Positions 43,924 through 52,922 of a stretch of 64,000 nt of DNA are shown in pieces; the first letter of the stretch is position 1, and the number at the start of each line of letters is the position of its first letter. Under the pieces are notes generated by a model that saw nothing but the letters and a program-made list of their open reading frames with translations, did not search any database and was not told where the DNA came from. A program made the translations under genes and the position numbers. The DNA is from JBJGXI01 sp045635475 (lineage in GTDB: Bacteria > Bacillota > Bacilli > Bacillales > Amphibacillaceae). The DNA lies in contig NZ_JBJGXI010000001.1 of NCBI RefSeq assembly GCF_045635475.1, positions 186,001-250,000 of the forward strand. The letters are read 5' to 3'.

Positions 43924-46900
43924 ATGAAAACGAGATATCGATATTTGTTACAAGTACTTACGGTAATTGTATTAGTGACATCGATGATTCTGCCGAGCGG
44001 GGCTGTGTTAGTAACGAATGCTGCCGGGGCAACCCAATTGATTAGCTTATTTCCTGCAGATACGGAGTGGACGGCTACGCGCGGAAATGCTGGAGACCCT
44101 GAAGTAGAGATTTCCACTTCTAGTGGGAATACGAATATTCACACGGTTATTGGGGATTCAGCAGAAACGACGATTACCGTTGACCAGACAGCAAAATATG
44201 ATGTGAAGCTGAATGGGTTAAAGACTGGTCACTCTGGCATTTATACCATCGAAATAGATGGAAATACCTTCCAAAACGAAGAGGGAGCAGATAAAACATT
44301 TGATTATTTTCTCGCAGATGAACTGGAGCAAACCACAGTGGATCTCGGTGAAATGCGGCTAGAAGCCGGCGATCATACCCTGAAGATAAACGCAGTGGAT
44401 TCCAATGCAACATCTACTGATTCAGAAGGAACAAGAGCGCGGATTTATGTCAAAGAACTTATTTTAAATGAAGTAGGCTCTGAGAAGGACTTATCTAGCG
44501 TGATCATGACGACAACTTCGAATTACTTAACGTTAGATCAAACCGCTCAGCTTACGTTGAGAGGGATATTAGAGGATAGTACTGAAGTGGATCTGACTTC
44601 ACTAGAAGGTGTAACGTACACCAGTGAAGATGAATCTGTGATTACAGTTAGTGATACAGGGCTTGTCACTCCGGTTGCCCAAGGGTATACGGCAGTGAAT
44701 GCGACAGCCAATATCGATGGTATTGTTAAAAATGCAAGAGTCAACTTCACCGTCGTTGGCGAACGTATTCCAGGTGCTTGGTACTCGGAAACGGATTATT
44801 CTGGCTTATATGATTTAGGGACTGAAAACACAGGGAAACTAGTCGTCGAGTATGACGCTATACCAATGAGTTCACGTATTGATGGGGTAATGGCTTTTAT
44901 GGATTCGGATATTACACCGAGCAAATGGGGAGACCTTCCAATTATTATCCGCTTTAACATGGATGGTAGATTTGATGCGCGAAATGGTGGAAGTTATGAG
45001 GAATTAGGCTGGTACGAATATCGTAGATACGTTACCTATCATTTTAAAGTGATTATTGATCTTGATCATAAAAAATTGGGTGCATGGGTGACTACACCAG
45101 ACGGCCAAACCAATCTCATTGCAGCAGATTATGACTTTAGGTCGGGAGCTCCGGTGCCAGACGATTTAGGAAGACTTTTATTGAAAACGAAAAATCCGAA
45201 TGCATTACGGGTTGAAAATCTCACCGTTCAAGAGACGACAGAGGATGTTCCACCACGTCCTGAAAAGCCTGAATTGGTACCGATTACACCAAGTGGTAAT
45301 ACGGTGACAGTTAACGGATTTACTGGTGAAGACATTCAAGCTGCAATCGACACGGCAGCTCCTGGTGATGTGGTGTACTTACCAGCAGGAACGTATCAAG
45401 TCAAAGAAACAATTATGATTCAAAAACCGATCATAATGAAGGGTGCAGCGAAGCTACTAAACGTCGGTGAAATTGAATGGGACATTGTAGATTCAGAGGA
45501 CAACAACGTGCCCCCAACATGGGATAGTCAGCCAACGGAGATTGTTTTTGATGATAATGTTCCATATACCTTTGATATGCTTGAGGTCATTACAGATAAT
45601 GTGCGCTTTGAGGACATCCGTTTTGTTGGTGGTTTGGAGGACCAAAACGGTTATGACCAGCGCACCGAGGATATCCAAAATTCAATTGATTTACGACTGA
45701 ATGGCGTAGAACTAATCACGGGATACGGAGAGGTTTATGGCTGTGAATTTACACGACATTCGCAAGGCTTGGTAATGGCAGGTCTTGGCTTTGATAAAAC
45801 AATGATTGTACGAAATTCTTATTTCCATGAAAACTTCCGCCAACATAGCGGATACGGTGTTGTTTCTGAAAGTAATGGAATGGGGACGCTAGATGTTCGA
45901 GATAGTGAGTTTGAAAGAAATCGACACGATGTGATTGCGTCTACAGCGATTAACTTGACAGTAATGAATAACTACATGCATACAAATGATCCAATTGTTC
46001 GAGAATATAGCATTGATTTGCATCCAGCAGCTTATTATGATGGCAGAATGGTCGTGCGAAATAATGTCATGTTGAATACAGGATGGGTTATATTTCATGC
46101 AGGTTCAGGTGAAGTGACTGGAAACTATTTTGGACCATATGAAAATGATTATCATCCAGTATATGTTGGTCCTGGTGATAAAGAAGTTTTCTTAAATCAA
46201 AGTAAGCCGCATGACATTTATATCGGCAGAAATATCAATGCAACAGGTAAAGACTATACGGTTGTCAACGGTGTAGATAAACTTGCTGAGCTAAGATATT
46301 ACGACTTTGACAAGACAGATAATGATCCGACGAAAGAATATTTAGCTTATAACGTGTACGAAGACGGCGTATTGTATGAAGATGCCTATGATCAATATAA
46401 GACGCATACTTCTGATCCTGCACCTAAATTAGGAGATATGTATGTAACCCAAGCAGATACAAGTGATATCGTCACAGAGGTGGAAAAAGGTGTATGGTAT
46501 GACCTTCATGCGATGGCTGTTGACCCACAAGGTGCAGATAATATTGCTAAAATCGGTGTGCAAATTCATGATGCCGATGTTGATGTAGAGCCGGGTAATG
46601 AAGAAGGCGACTTTAATGCGGAAAACAATTACTTTGTAGAGGCAGACGGTTCAGCTGTTAATGTAAGAGAAGATGGATCAGACTGGATTAATTTACTTAA
46701 AACACAAACAGATGGTCTATACGTTGCTGAGGATAGTGTGGAATATGTCAATGATGGTAGTCATCGTAAGCATTTAACTGTTCGCTTCAAGTTACTTCCA
46801 GAAGCTTCCACTGGGTTATGGATGCTGAATGGTTACACGATGGATAAAGACGGAAATCGCCCGATTGATCTAGAATACTATGATCAAATGGGATGGGAAA

Positions 46901-47850
46901 TACAGGTGAATGAACCTGCTGTTACAGCGGTAACAGGTGTAACAGTTGATAAAGAAAGTGTTGACTTGACAGTAGGTGAAGACACACAGTTAACAGCTTC
47001 CGTAACACCTGAAGATGCAACAAACCAAAACGCAAATTGGTCTAGCAGCGATGAAACAGTTGCGACAGTGGATGATACTGGTTTGGTTACAGCCATTGGA
47101 GAAGGTAATGCGGTTATTACGGTAACGACAGAGGATGGTGCATTCACGGCGACTGTTGATGTGACTGTTGACGCAGGTTCTTCTGGAGACGACGGTGAAA
47201 ATCCAGGTGAAGATGGGAATAACGATAATGATGGTGATACAGATGAAGATGGCGACACACAAGGGGATAGTGACCAAACGTCAGATCAAATTTCCATTGA
47301 ACTAGACAAAGTTATCACGGTCCAAGCTGGAACTACCGTGACGCTTCCAGATGGAATATCAAAAGTAGTTTTACCAGACGACCTACCAGACGGAACGACA
47401 CTTAAGGTGGTAACGGTTGAGCCAGATGTGGAGGATCAAGGTCTCGAAACAGCAGGTGCTGCTTATGCATTTGACTTTGTGTTCCCAGACGGTGAAACGT
47501 ATAGCGGAACGATTTCGCTAACATTAGGCTATGACGAAGACCATCACGATGCCGATGAAGTCAATATTTATTATTGGAATGAAACAGCAGGAGAGTGGGA
47601 GTTGCAAGGAGGTAATGCGCAGGATGGGGCTATCCTGTTAGAGGTATCACACTTCTCTACGTATGGTGTATTCGCAACAGCGAAAGTAGATGCATCAGAC
47701 GGCCAGGACCAAAATACAGATGATGAGGCAGACGAATTACCTGAGACTGCTACTAATATGTATAACTACTTTATTGCAGGGATTCTATTACTTGTCATTG
47801 GTGGCATTACTTTTTATTGGTTTTGGAGAAAAAGGGTGAGTGAGGAATAG
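43924..47850 (+). CDS. Large cell-wall-anchored beta-helix protein with carbohydrate-binding and Big_2 domains
   Basis: 1308 residues from ATG 43924 with gaggatgagg upstream. Signal peptide to about 30; a carbohydrate-binding-like domain (about 35-180, ending VKELILNE); a Big_2 domain (185-280); an unassigned domain (285-440); a right-handed beta-helix starting GFTGEDIQAAIDTAAPGDVV (about 465-800), as in pectate lyase and chondroitinase-B folds; a second Big_2 (1010-1090); an acidic linker; a C-terminal module with NIYYWNETAGEW and HFSTYGVF; then LPETA at 47737-47751, a hydrophobic helix and RKR. The C-terminal module matches that of the first protein in the window. A surface polysaccharide lyase or hydrolase is likely, but catalytic residues are not identified. 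Confidence 0.85.
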   Translation: MKTRYRYLLQVLTVIVLVTSMILPSGAVLVTNAAGATQLISLFPADTEWTATRGNAGDPEVEISTSSGNTNIHTVIGDSAETTITVDQTAKYDVKLNGLKTGHSGIYTIEIDGNTFQNEEGADKTFDYFLADELEQTTVDLGEMRLEAGDHTLKINAVDSNATSTDSEGTRARIYVKELILNEVGSEKDLSSVIMTTTSNYLTLDQTAQLTLRGILEDSTEVDLTSLEGVTYTSEDESVITVSDTGLVTPVAQGYTAVNATANIDGIVKNARVNFTVVGERIPGAWYSETDYSGLYDLGTENTGKLVVEYDAIPMSSRIDGVMAFMDSDITPSKWGDLPIIIRFNMDGRFDARNGGSYEELGWYEYRRYVTYHFKVIIDLDHKKLGAWVTTPDGQTNLIAADYDFRSGAPVPDDLGRLLLKTKNPNALRVENLTVQETTEDVPPRPEKPELVPITPSGNTVTVNGFTGEDIQAAIDTAAPGDVVYLPAGTYQVKETIMIQKPIIMKGAAKLLNVGEIEWDIVDSEDNNVPPTWDSQPTEIVFDDNVPYTFDMLEVITDNVRFEDIRFVGGLEDQNGYDQRTEDIQNSIDLRLNGVELITGYGEVYGCEFTRHSQGLVMAGLGFDKTMIVRNSYFHENFRQHSGYGVVSESNGMGTLDVRDSEFERNRHDVIASTAINLTVMNNYMHTNDPIVREYSIDLHPAAYYDGRMVVRNNVMLNTGWVIFHAGSGEVTGNYFGPYENDYHPVYVGPGDKEVFLNQSKPHDIYIGRNINATGKDYTVVNGVDKLAELRYYDFDKTDNDPTKEYLAYNVYEDGVLYEDAYDQYKTHTSDPAPKLGDMYVTQADTSDIVTEVEKGVWYDLHAMAVDPQGADNIAKIGVQIHDADVDVEPGNEEGDFNAENNYFVEADGSAVNVREDGSDWINLLKTQTDGLYVAEDSVEYVNDGSHRKHLTVRFKLLPEASTGLWMLNGYTMDKDGNRPIDLEYYDQMGWEIQVNEPAVTAVTGVTVDKESVDLTVGEDTQLTASVTPEDATNQNANWSSSDETVATVDDTGLVTAIGEGNAVITVTTEDGAFTATVDVTVDAGSSGDDGENPGEDGNNDNDGDTDEDGDTQGDSDQTSDQISIELDKVITVQAGTTVTLPDGISKVVLPDDLPDGTTLKVVTVEPDVEDQGLETAGAAYAFDFVFPDGETYSGTISLTLGYDEDHHDADEVNIYYWNETAGEWELQGGNAQDGAILLEVSHFSTYGVFATAKVDASDGQDQNTDDEADELPETATNMYNYFIAGILLLVIGGITFYWFWRKRVSEE

Positions 47851-47932
47851 GGAATTGTTTCACTACCGATACTTTTCCGGTGAAGAGCTCAATCGATTCA
47901 TAAGATAATTTTAATAGGAACATGAGGAACGG

Positions 47933-47968
47933 AGATAGAGTTGCTAAATTCATTTAGTAACTCTATCT
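47933..47968 (+). terminator. 16-bp hairpin after the beta-helix protein
   Basis: agatagagttgctaaa/tttagtaactctatct with a 4-nt loop and one G-U pair. No T-run. Likely a transcript end or stabiliser. Confidence 0.55.
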
Positions 47969-48054
47969 AATATTACGAAAGATCTGGAATTGAAATAGGT
48001 GTCATCAAGTATTACGATAAACTTAACAACTACATGACAAAAGGGAGATGCAAT

Positions 48055-49071
48055 ATGAAAACGATAGATGAACTTGAAAATAAGTTATCAGAACCTTCTG
48101 CTAAGTTAGTAGAAGACATTTCGACATTAGGTGGCGACATTATCATTCTAGGTGTTGGTGGGAAGATGGGACCAAGTTTAGCAAAGCTTGCTAAAAATGC
48201 AATCGATCAAGCAGGTGTAGACAAAAAGGTGATCGCTGTCTCTCGTTTTTCCTCTCAGGCAGCGCGCATCGATTTAGAGAATCATGGAATTGAGACAATT
48301 GCTGCGGACCTGTTAAATGAGGGTGATTTACAAAAACTACCGGAAGTGGAAAATGTGATTTATATGGCTGGTAATAAATTTGGTACGACAGGAAAAGAAC
48401 ATCTTACTTGGGCGATGAATGCTTATTTACCTGGAAGAGTGGCTGAGAAATATAAAAACGCACGGATTGTCTCTTTTTCATCAGGTAACATTTATCCATT
48501 CACATCGATTGCATCTGGAGGAGCATCTGAGGACGTAGCTCCTGGTCCAATTGGAGAGTATGCACAATCCTGTTTAGGTAGGGAGCGAGTGTTTGAACAC
48601 TTTTCCCGCAAATATGATATTCCATTAGTGCAGTTTAGGCTCAATTATGCAATTGATATGCGATACGGTGTTTTATTAGAAATTGCCAAATCCGTGAAGG
48701 AAAACAAGCCAATTGACCTCACGATGGGACATGTAAATGTCATTTGGCAAGGGGATGCCAATGAAATGGCAATTCGATCTCTGGCAATTGCTGAAACACC
48801 TCCACGCCTTTTAAATATTACTGGTCCCGAAACAGTATCGATTAAGTGGGTAGCAGAGCGATTTGGAAGCTTGCTTGAGACAGAGCCGATTTTTATCCAT
48901 CAAGAGCAGGGTACAGCTCTACTAAATAATGCTTCGCAGTCTCACCAGTTATTTGGTTATCCACGCGTTAGTTTAAGACAAATGATCGATTGGACAGCCG
49001 AATGGGTACAAGAAGACGGAGCTACATTAAATAAACCGACACATTTCCAGGAAAGAGAAGGAGCATTTTAA
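48055..49071 (+). CDS. NAD-dependent epimerase/dehydratase family protein
   Basis: 338 residues from ATG 48055 with aaaaggga upstream. Rossmann fold of the short-chain sugar epimerase type: IIILGVGGKMGPSLAKLAKN binding loop, VIYMAGNKFG, SFSSGNIYPF. The usual YxxxK catalytic pair is not clear: GEYAQSCLGRERVF holds the Tyr but the Lys is Arg-like. It acts on a sugar or sugar acid in the cytoplasm. Coupled to the aldolase that follows without a gap. Confidence 0.82.
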   Translation: MKTIDELENKLSEPSAKLVEDISTLGGDIIILGVGGKMGPSLAKLAKNAIDQAGVDKKVIAVSRFSSQAARIDLENHGIETIAADLLNEGDLQKLPEVENVIYMAGNKFGTTGKEHLTWAMNAYLPGRVAEKYKNARIVSFSSGNIYPFTSIASGGASEDVAPGPIGEYAQSCLGRERVFEHFSRKYDIPLVQFRLNYAIDMRYGVLLEIAKSVKENKPIDLTMGHVNVIWQGDANEMAIRSLAIAETPPRLLNITGPETVSIKWVAERFGSLLETEPIFIHQEQGTALLNNASQSHQLFGYPRVSLRQMIDWTAEWVQEDGATLNKPTHFQEREGAF

Positions 49072-50151
49072 ATGGCGGAGCAAAGACTTAAAGCAGATGT
49101 AGTAGCCCTGCTACGAGAGGGTACAGTTATTCCTGCTCATCCTTTAGCGCTAAACGCTGAAAGAAAATTAGATGAACGTCGTCAACGTGCGTTAACGCGA
49201 TACTATATCGATTCGGGAGCAGGTGGAATGGCGGTTGCTGTACATTCCACCCAATTCGAAATCCGTGATAAAGGTGTCAATTTATTAGAAACTGTCCTTC
49301 GCATGGCAGCAGAGGAAGTGGAGAAAGCCAAGCTCTCCCGTCCATTTATTAAAATAGCTGGCATATGTGGTCCGACTGAGCAAGCTGTTTTAGAAGCAAA
49401 ACTTGCTGCAACACTAGGGTATGACCTTGGGCTCGTTAGTATGGGGGGATTACAGGATTGGTCTGAAGAACAATTGATTGAAAGAGTAAAACAGATTGCT
49501 GAAATGATACCTGTATTTGGTTTTTATCTACAACCATCTGTTGGAGGAAGAGTATTAAGCTATGATTTCTGGAAAGCGTTCGCTGAGATCCCAGGTGTTA
49601 TGGCGATCAAGATGGCCCCATTTAATCGATATCAAACGTTGGACGTGGTAAGGGCAGTATGTCATGCAAGTCGAAGAGATAATATTGTACTCTATACAGG
49701 AAATGACGACAACATTGTTGCTGATTTGCTCACTTCCTACAAAATAAATGTAAATGGAGAAACGGTGCAAAAGGATATCGTAGGGGGACTTCTTGGTCAT
49801 TGGGCGGTTTGGACGCATAAAGCGGTAGAACTGTTAGAAGAGATAAAGCAAGTACGTAAAAACAAGGAGCAAATACCGGCTGAACTGCTAAGTCGAAATA
49901 TTCAGGTTACCGATTCCAATGCAGCTTTTTTTGACCCAGCCCATCACTTTGACGGGTGTATTCCAGGAATCCATGAGGTATTAAGAAGACAGGGTCTGTT
50001 AGAAGGACGTTGGTGTTTGAATCCTGATGAGGAATTATCACCCGGTCAGATGGAGGAAATTGATCGCGTCTATAGAGATTATCCTCATCTACATGACGAT
50101 GAGTTTGTAAAGCAAAACTTAGAGAAGTGGCTCAGCAAATATAATAAGTAA
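49072..50151 (+). CDS. Dihydrodipicolinate synthase/N-acetylneuraminate lyase family protein
   Basis: 359 residues. TIM-barrel aldolase of the DapA/NanA superfamily: IDSGAGGMAVAVHSTQF near the start, Schiff-base Lys180 in GVMAIKMAPFN and TGNDDNIVADLL. It has a ~60-residue C-terminal extension compared with the common 300. A retro-aldol or dehydratase reaction on a sugar-acid derived from the preceding epimerase is likely. It is not a typical NanA, so sialic acid cleavage is possible but not supported by a specific motif. Confidence 0.82.
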   Translation: MAEQRLKADVVALLREGTVIPAHPLALNAERKLDERRQRALTRYYIDSGAGGMAVAVHSTQFEIRDKGVNLLETVLRMAAEEVEKAKLSRPFIKIAGICGPTEQAVLEAKLAATLGYDLGLVSMGGLQDWSEEQLIERVKQIAEMIPVFGFYLQPSVGGRVLSYDFWKAFAEIPGVMAIKMAPFNRYQTLDVVRAVCHASRRDNIVLYTGNDDNIVADLLTSYKINVNGETVQKDIVGGLLGHWAVWTHKAVELLEEIKQVRKNKEQIPAELLSRNIQVTDSNAAFFDPAHHFDGCIPGIHEVLRRQGLLEGRWCLNPDEELSPGQMEEIDRVYRDYPHLHDDEFVKQNLEKWLSKYNK

Positions 50152-50275
50152 AAGCGATAGATGTTAATATAAAGCAATGAACGTTAATTAAGAAAAGGAC
50201 TGCTAGTCTATCAATTGCTAGCTTAAAAGCGCTTGATCGCGATTTACAATTTTCACTCACTTTGGAGGTGAAAGT

Positions 50276-50938
50276 ATGAAGTTTAATTCTGTTTTCGATA
50301 TTATCGGACCTGTTATGATTGGCCCGTCAAGTTCTCACACGGCAGGTGCAGTTAGAATTGGAAAGGCAGCAAGAACCTTGTTTGGAAAGCGACCCACATG
50401 GGCAAAAATTCATTTATATGGTTCGTTTGCTAAGACGTATAAGGGGCATGGAACAGATGTTGCAATCATAGGAGGACTACTTGGGTTTGATACGGATGAC
50501 ACAAGAATCGGTAAAGCACTAGAGATGGCTGCTGAAACAGGGATGAACGTCCAATTTGTTCAGGATGAGGCTTCTACGGATCATCCAAATACAGCTCGGA
50601 TTAAGCTGGGAAATGAGGATGAAAGCTTTGAATTGGTCGGCATTTCTATTGGTGGAGGAAAGGTGGAAATTACAGAGTTAAACGGCTTTGAGCTTCACTT
50701 ATCTGGTAATCACCCTGCCATTTTAGTTATGCATAATGACCGTTTTGGTGCCATTGCATCGGTGACGCAGATTCTAGCAAAGCACGAGATTAATATTGGA
50801 CATATGGAAGTTTCCCGGAAAGATGTAGGCAAAGATGCATTGATGATTATGGAACTTGATCAAAATGTTAGTGACAAAATAGAAAAAGAATTAGCAGTCG
50901 CCAATCATATATTGCAGATTGCAAAGATTGTAGACTAG
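50276..50938 (+). CDS. sdaAB: L-serine ammonia-lyase, iron-sulfur-dependent, beta subunit
   Basis: 220 residues from ATG 50276 after ttggaggtgaaagt. N-terminal region FDIIGPVMIGPSSSHTAGAVRIGK matches SdaAB; residues 145-220 form an ACT domain (HNDRFGAIASVTQILAKHEI). With the alpha subunit it turns L-serine to pyruvate and ammonia. Its presence among amino-sugar genes is unusual. Confidence 0.93.
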   Translation: MKFNSVFDIIGPVMIGPSSSHTAGAVRIGKAARTLFGKRPTWAKIHLYGSFAKTYKGHGTDVAIIGGLLGFDTDDTRIGKALEMAAETGMNVQFVQDEASTDHPNTARIKLGNEDESFELVGISIGGGKVEITELNGFELHLSGNHPAILVMHNDRFGAIASVTQILAKHEINIGHMEVSRKDVGKDALMIMELDQNVSDKIEKELAVANHILQIAKIVD

Positions 50939-50952
50939 TATTGTTGGCTAAT

Positions 50953-51130
50953 TATGTAAGAGATCTATACGCTAGATCTGAGATTCGGGAAGTCGACTCC
51001 AGTGGGAACAGTGCGTTCTGAAGACCTCGCAAGGAGGAGTCTTTGCTTCTGAGGAGACTGAATCCGGCCCGCGGAAAGCGACTGCCCGGATCGGAATCGG
51101 GCCGTTGCTGCTACGACGCTGTCTATAGTT
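50953..51130. repeat. Bacillaceae-type dispersed repeat between sdaAB and sdaAA
   Basis: GC-rich compared with flanks; includes gactccagtgggaacagtgc, ctgaagacctcgcaaggagg and ggcccgcggaaagcgactgc. Known from memory as a common non-coding repeat of Bacillaceae. It splits the serine dehydratase operon. Confidence 0.7.
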
Positions 51131-51197
51131 TTTGTCAAACAACAATCTATTAAATATTAAGCGCCAACAACTCTAGTATTTTTCAGGAGATGATAAC

Positions 51198-52085
51198 TTG
51201 TTTCGTAATGTTGCAGAATTAGTTCATATTGCTGAGACGGAGTGTATACCTATATCCGAGGTAATGATTAGAAGAGAGATAGACGTTCAAGATACGACAA
51301 GAGAACTAGTAATGGAGCAGATGGAACGTAATTTACAGGTGATGGGAAATGCCATTGAAGAAGGCTTAAATGGGGTGAAGTCCCGCTCGGGATTAACGGG
51401 TGGTGACGCAGTACTGCTGCAACAGTATATAGCAGAAAAAAATCCTCTATCTGGTAATCTCCTGTTGGATGCTGTAAGTAAGGCGGTTGCGACAAATGAG
51501 GTGAATGCGGCCATGGGCACGATTTGTGCGACACCAACAGCTGGTAGTGCTGGGTGTGTACCTGGTACCTTGTTTGCCGTTAAAGAAAGACTAAACCCGA
51601 CTCGAGAGCAGATGATACGATACTTATTTACAGCTGGGGCATTTGGCTACATTGTAGCTAATAATGCATTTATTTCAGGTGCGACTGGTGGTTGTCAGGC
51701 AGAGGTAGGCTCTGCTGCTGCAATGGCTTCTGCTGCCATTGTCGAAATGGCTGGTGGAACTGCCCAGCAAAGCGCGGAAGCATTTGCGATTACCATGAAA
51801 AACATGCTCGGGCTCGTTTGCGATCCTGTTGCTGGACTAGTAGAAGTACCTTGTGTCAAAAGAAACGCAGCTGGAGCCTCAAATGCGATCGTATCAGCTG
51901 ATATGGCATTAGCGGGTATTACAAGTAGAATCCCATGTGATGAAGTAATTGGTGCAATGTATCGGATTGGCAAAACGATGCCTAGTGCTTTACGCGAGAC
52001 AGCTGAAGGAGGATTAGCTGCAACACCTACTGGTCGAGCGTTAGCGGCAAAAATATATGGAACTGACGCAAATCAAGATAACTAA
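51198..52085 (+). CDS. sdaAA: L-serine ammonia-lyase, iron-sulfur-dependent, alpha subunit
   Basis: 295 residues from TTG 51198 with aggagatgataac upstream. Cysteines 120 (GSAGCVPG), 208 (CDPVAGLVEVP) and 219 (PCVKRNAAG) are the 4Fe-4S ligands. GLTGGDAVLLQ and GATGGCQAEVGSAAAMAS are conserved. Complete length. Oxygen-sensitive enzyme. Confidence 0.93.
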   Translation: MFRNVAELVHIAETECIPISEVMIRREIDVQDTTRELVMEQMERNLQVMGNAIEEGLNGVKSRSGLTGGDAVLLQQYIAEKNPLSGNLLLDAVSKAVATNEVNAAMGTICATPTAGSAGCVPGTLFAVKERLNPTREQMIRYLFTAGAFGYIVANNAFISGATGGCQAEVGSAAAMASAAIVEMAGGTAQQSAEAFAITMKNMLGLVCDPVAGLVEVPCVKRNAAGASNAIVSADMALAGITSRIPCDEVIGAMYRIGKTMPSALRETAEGGLAATPTGRALAAKIYGTDANQDN

Positions 52086-52136
52086 ATTTTTTGGATAGTA
52101 TAACAGAGAAAAAATATTTAATAGGAGGCTTTCGTT

Positions 52137-52922
52137 ATGACAAATACGATTACCCCAATAAAAGAGGGGCAAGCAAAGAACTTAACGTATCAAGTTTTTG
52201 AAGATCGAACTGCGATGGGGAAAGCAGCGGGACGAGATGTTATTGAATCGATCAATAAAGTCATAAAAGAAAAAGGGCACGTTAGAATGATCTTTGCGGC
52301 AGCACCATCTCAGTCAGAAGTTTTAGAGCAACTAGTAGCAACAAAAGATGTTGACTGGTCAAAGGTTACCGTTTTTCATATGGATGAATACATCGGTTAT
52401 GATCACAACTCTAATAATAGCTTTGCATATTTTTTGAACAAACACCTGTTTAAACAAGTGAAACCTAAAACAGTAAACCTAATTAATGGCAATGTTTCCG
52501 ATTATGAACAAGAATGTCAACGATATGTAGATTTATTAACAAAAGAACCGATCGACATCGTTTGTTTGGGGATTGGTGAAAATGGCCATATTGCCTTTAA
52601 TGAGCCAGAAGTTGCCGATTTTCAGGATCCAAAGAAGATGAAAGTTGTTCCACTAGATGATATCTGCAGGCAACAACAAGTAAATGAAGGATTGTTCCCA
52701 ACGATTGATGATGTTCCAAAGGATGCATTAACGGTGACAATTCCCATGCTGTTAAGTGCTTCTCATTTATTTTGTGTTGTACCAGGTCCTACGAAGCATA
52801 ATGCTGTTATAAAAACGCTCCAAGATCCAATCACAACGGACACACCATCTACAATATTAAGAAAGCATGCAGATTGTACACTTTATTTGGATCAAGAGGC
52901 TTTTGGTAGGGGGGCTATGTAA
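52137..52922 (+). CDS. nagB: Glucosamine-6-phosphate deaminase
   Basis: 261 residues from ATG 52137 with aataggaggcttt upstream. HMDEYIGYDH, then CLGIGENGHIAFNEP and LTVTIPMLLSA, the NagB motifs. Converts GlcN-6-P to Fru-6-P and ammonia. The HMDEY sequence differs from the NMDEY of E. coli NagB. Overlaps nagA by one base (TAATG). Possibly a divergent sub-type paired with the unusual nagA. Confidence 0.9.
   Translation: MTNTITPIKEGQAKNLTYQVFEDRTAMGKAAGRDVIESINKVIKEKGHVRMIFAAAPSQSEVLEQLVATKDVDWSKVTVFHMDEYIGYDHNSNNSFAYFLNKHLFKQVKPKTVNLINGNVSDYEQECQRYVDLLTKEPIDIVCLGIGENGHIAFNEPEVADFQDPKKMKVVPLDDICRQQQVNEGLFPTIDDVPKDALTVTIPMLLSASHLFCVVPGPTKHNAVIKTLQDPITTDTPSTILRKHADCTLYLDQEAFGRGAM

Noticed and set aside
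46884..47277. Antisense open frames of 95-124 codons opposite the large surface protein
   Set aside because: They mirror the Thr/Val/Asp-rich repeats of the plus-strand gene and give low-complexity Ser/Val/Pro protein with no ribosome binding site.
49072..50151. Calling the DHDPS-family gene nanA
   Set aside because: It has the superfamily Lys but an extra C-terminal part and no NanA-specific motif that I can see.
50220..50245. Possible catabolite-responsive site (aaaagcgcttga) before sdaAB
   Set aside because: Central AGCGCT fits but outer positions do not match; too weak to list.
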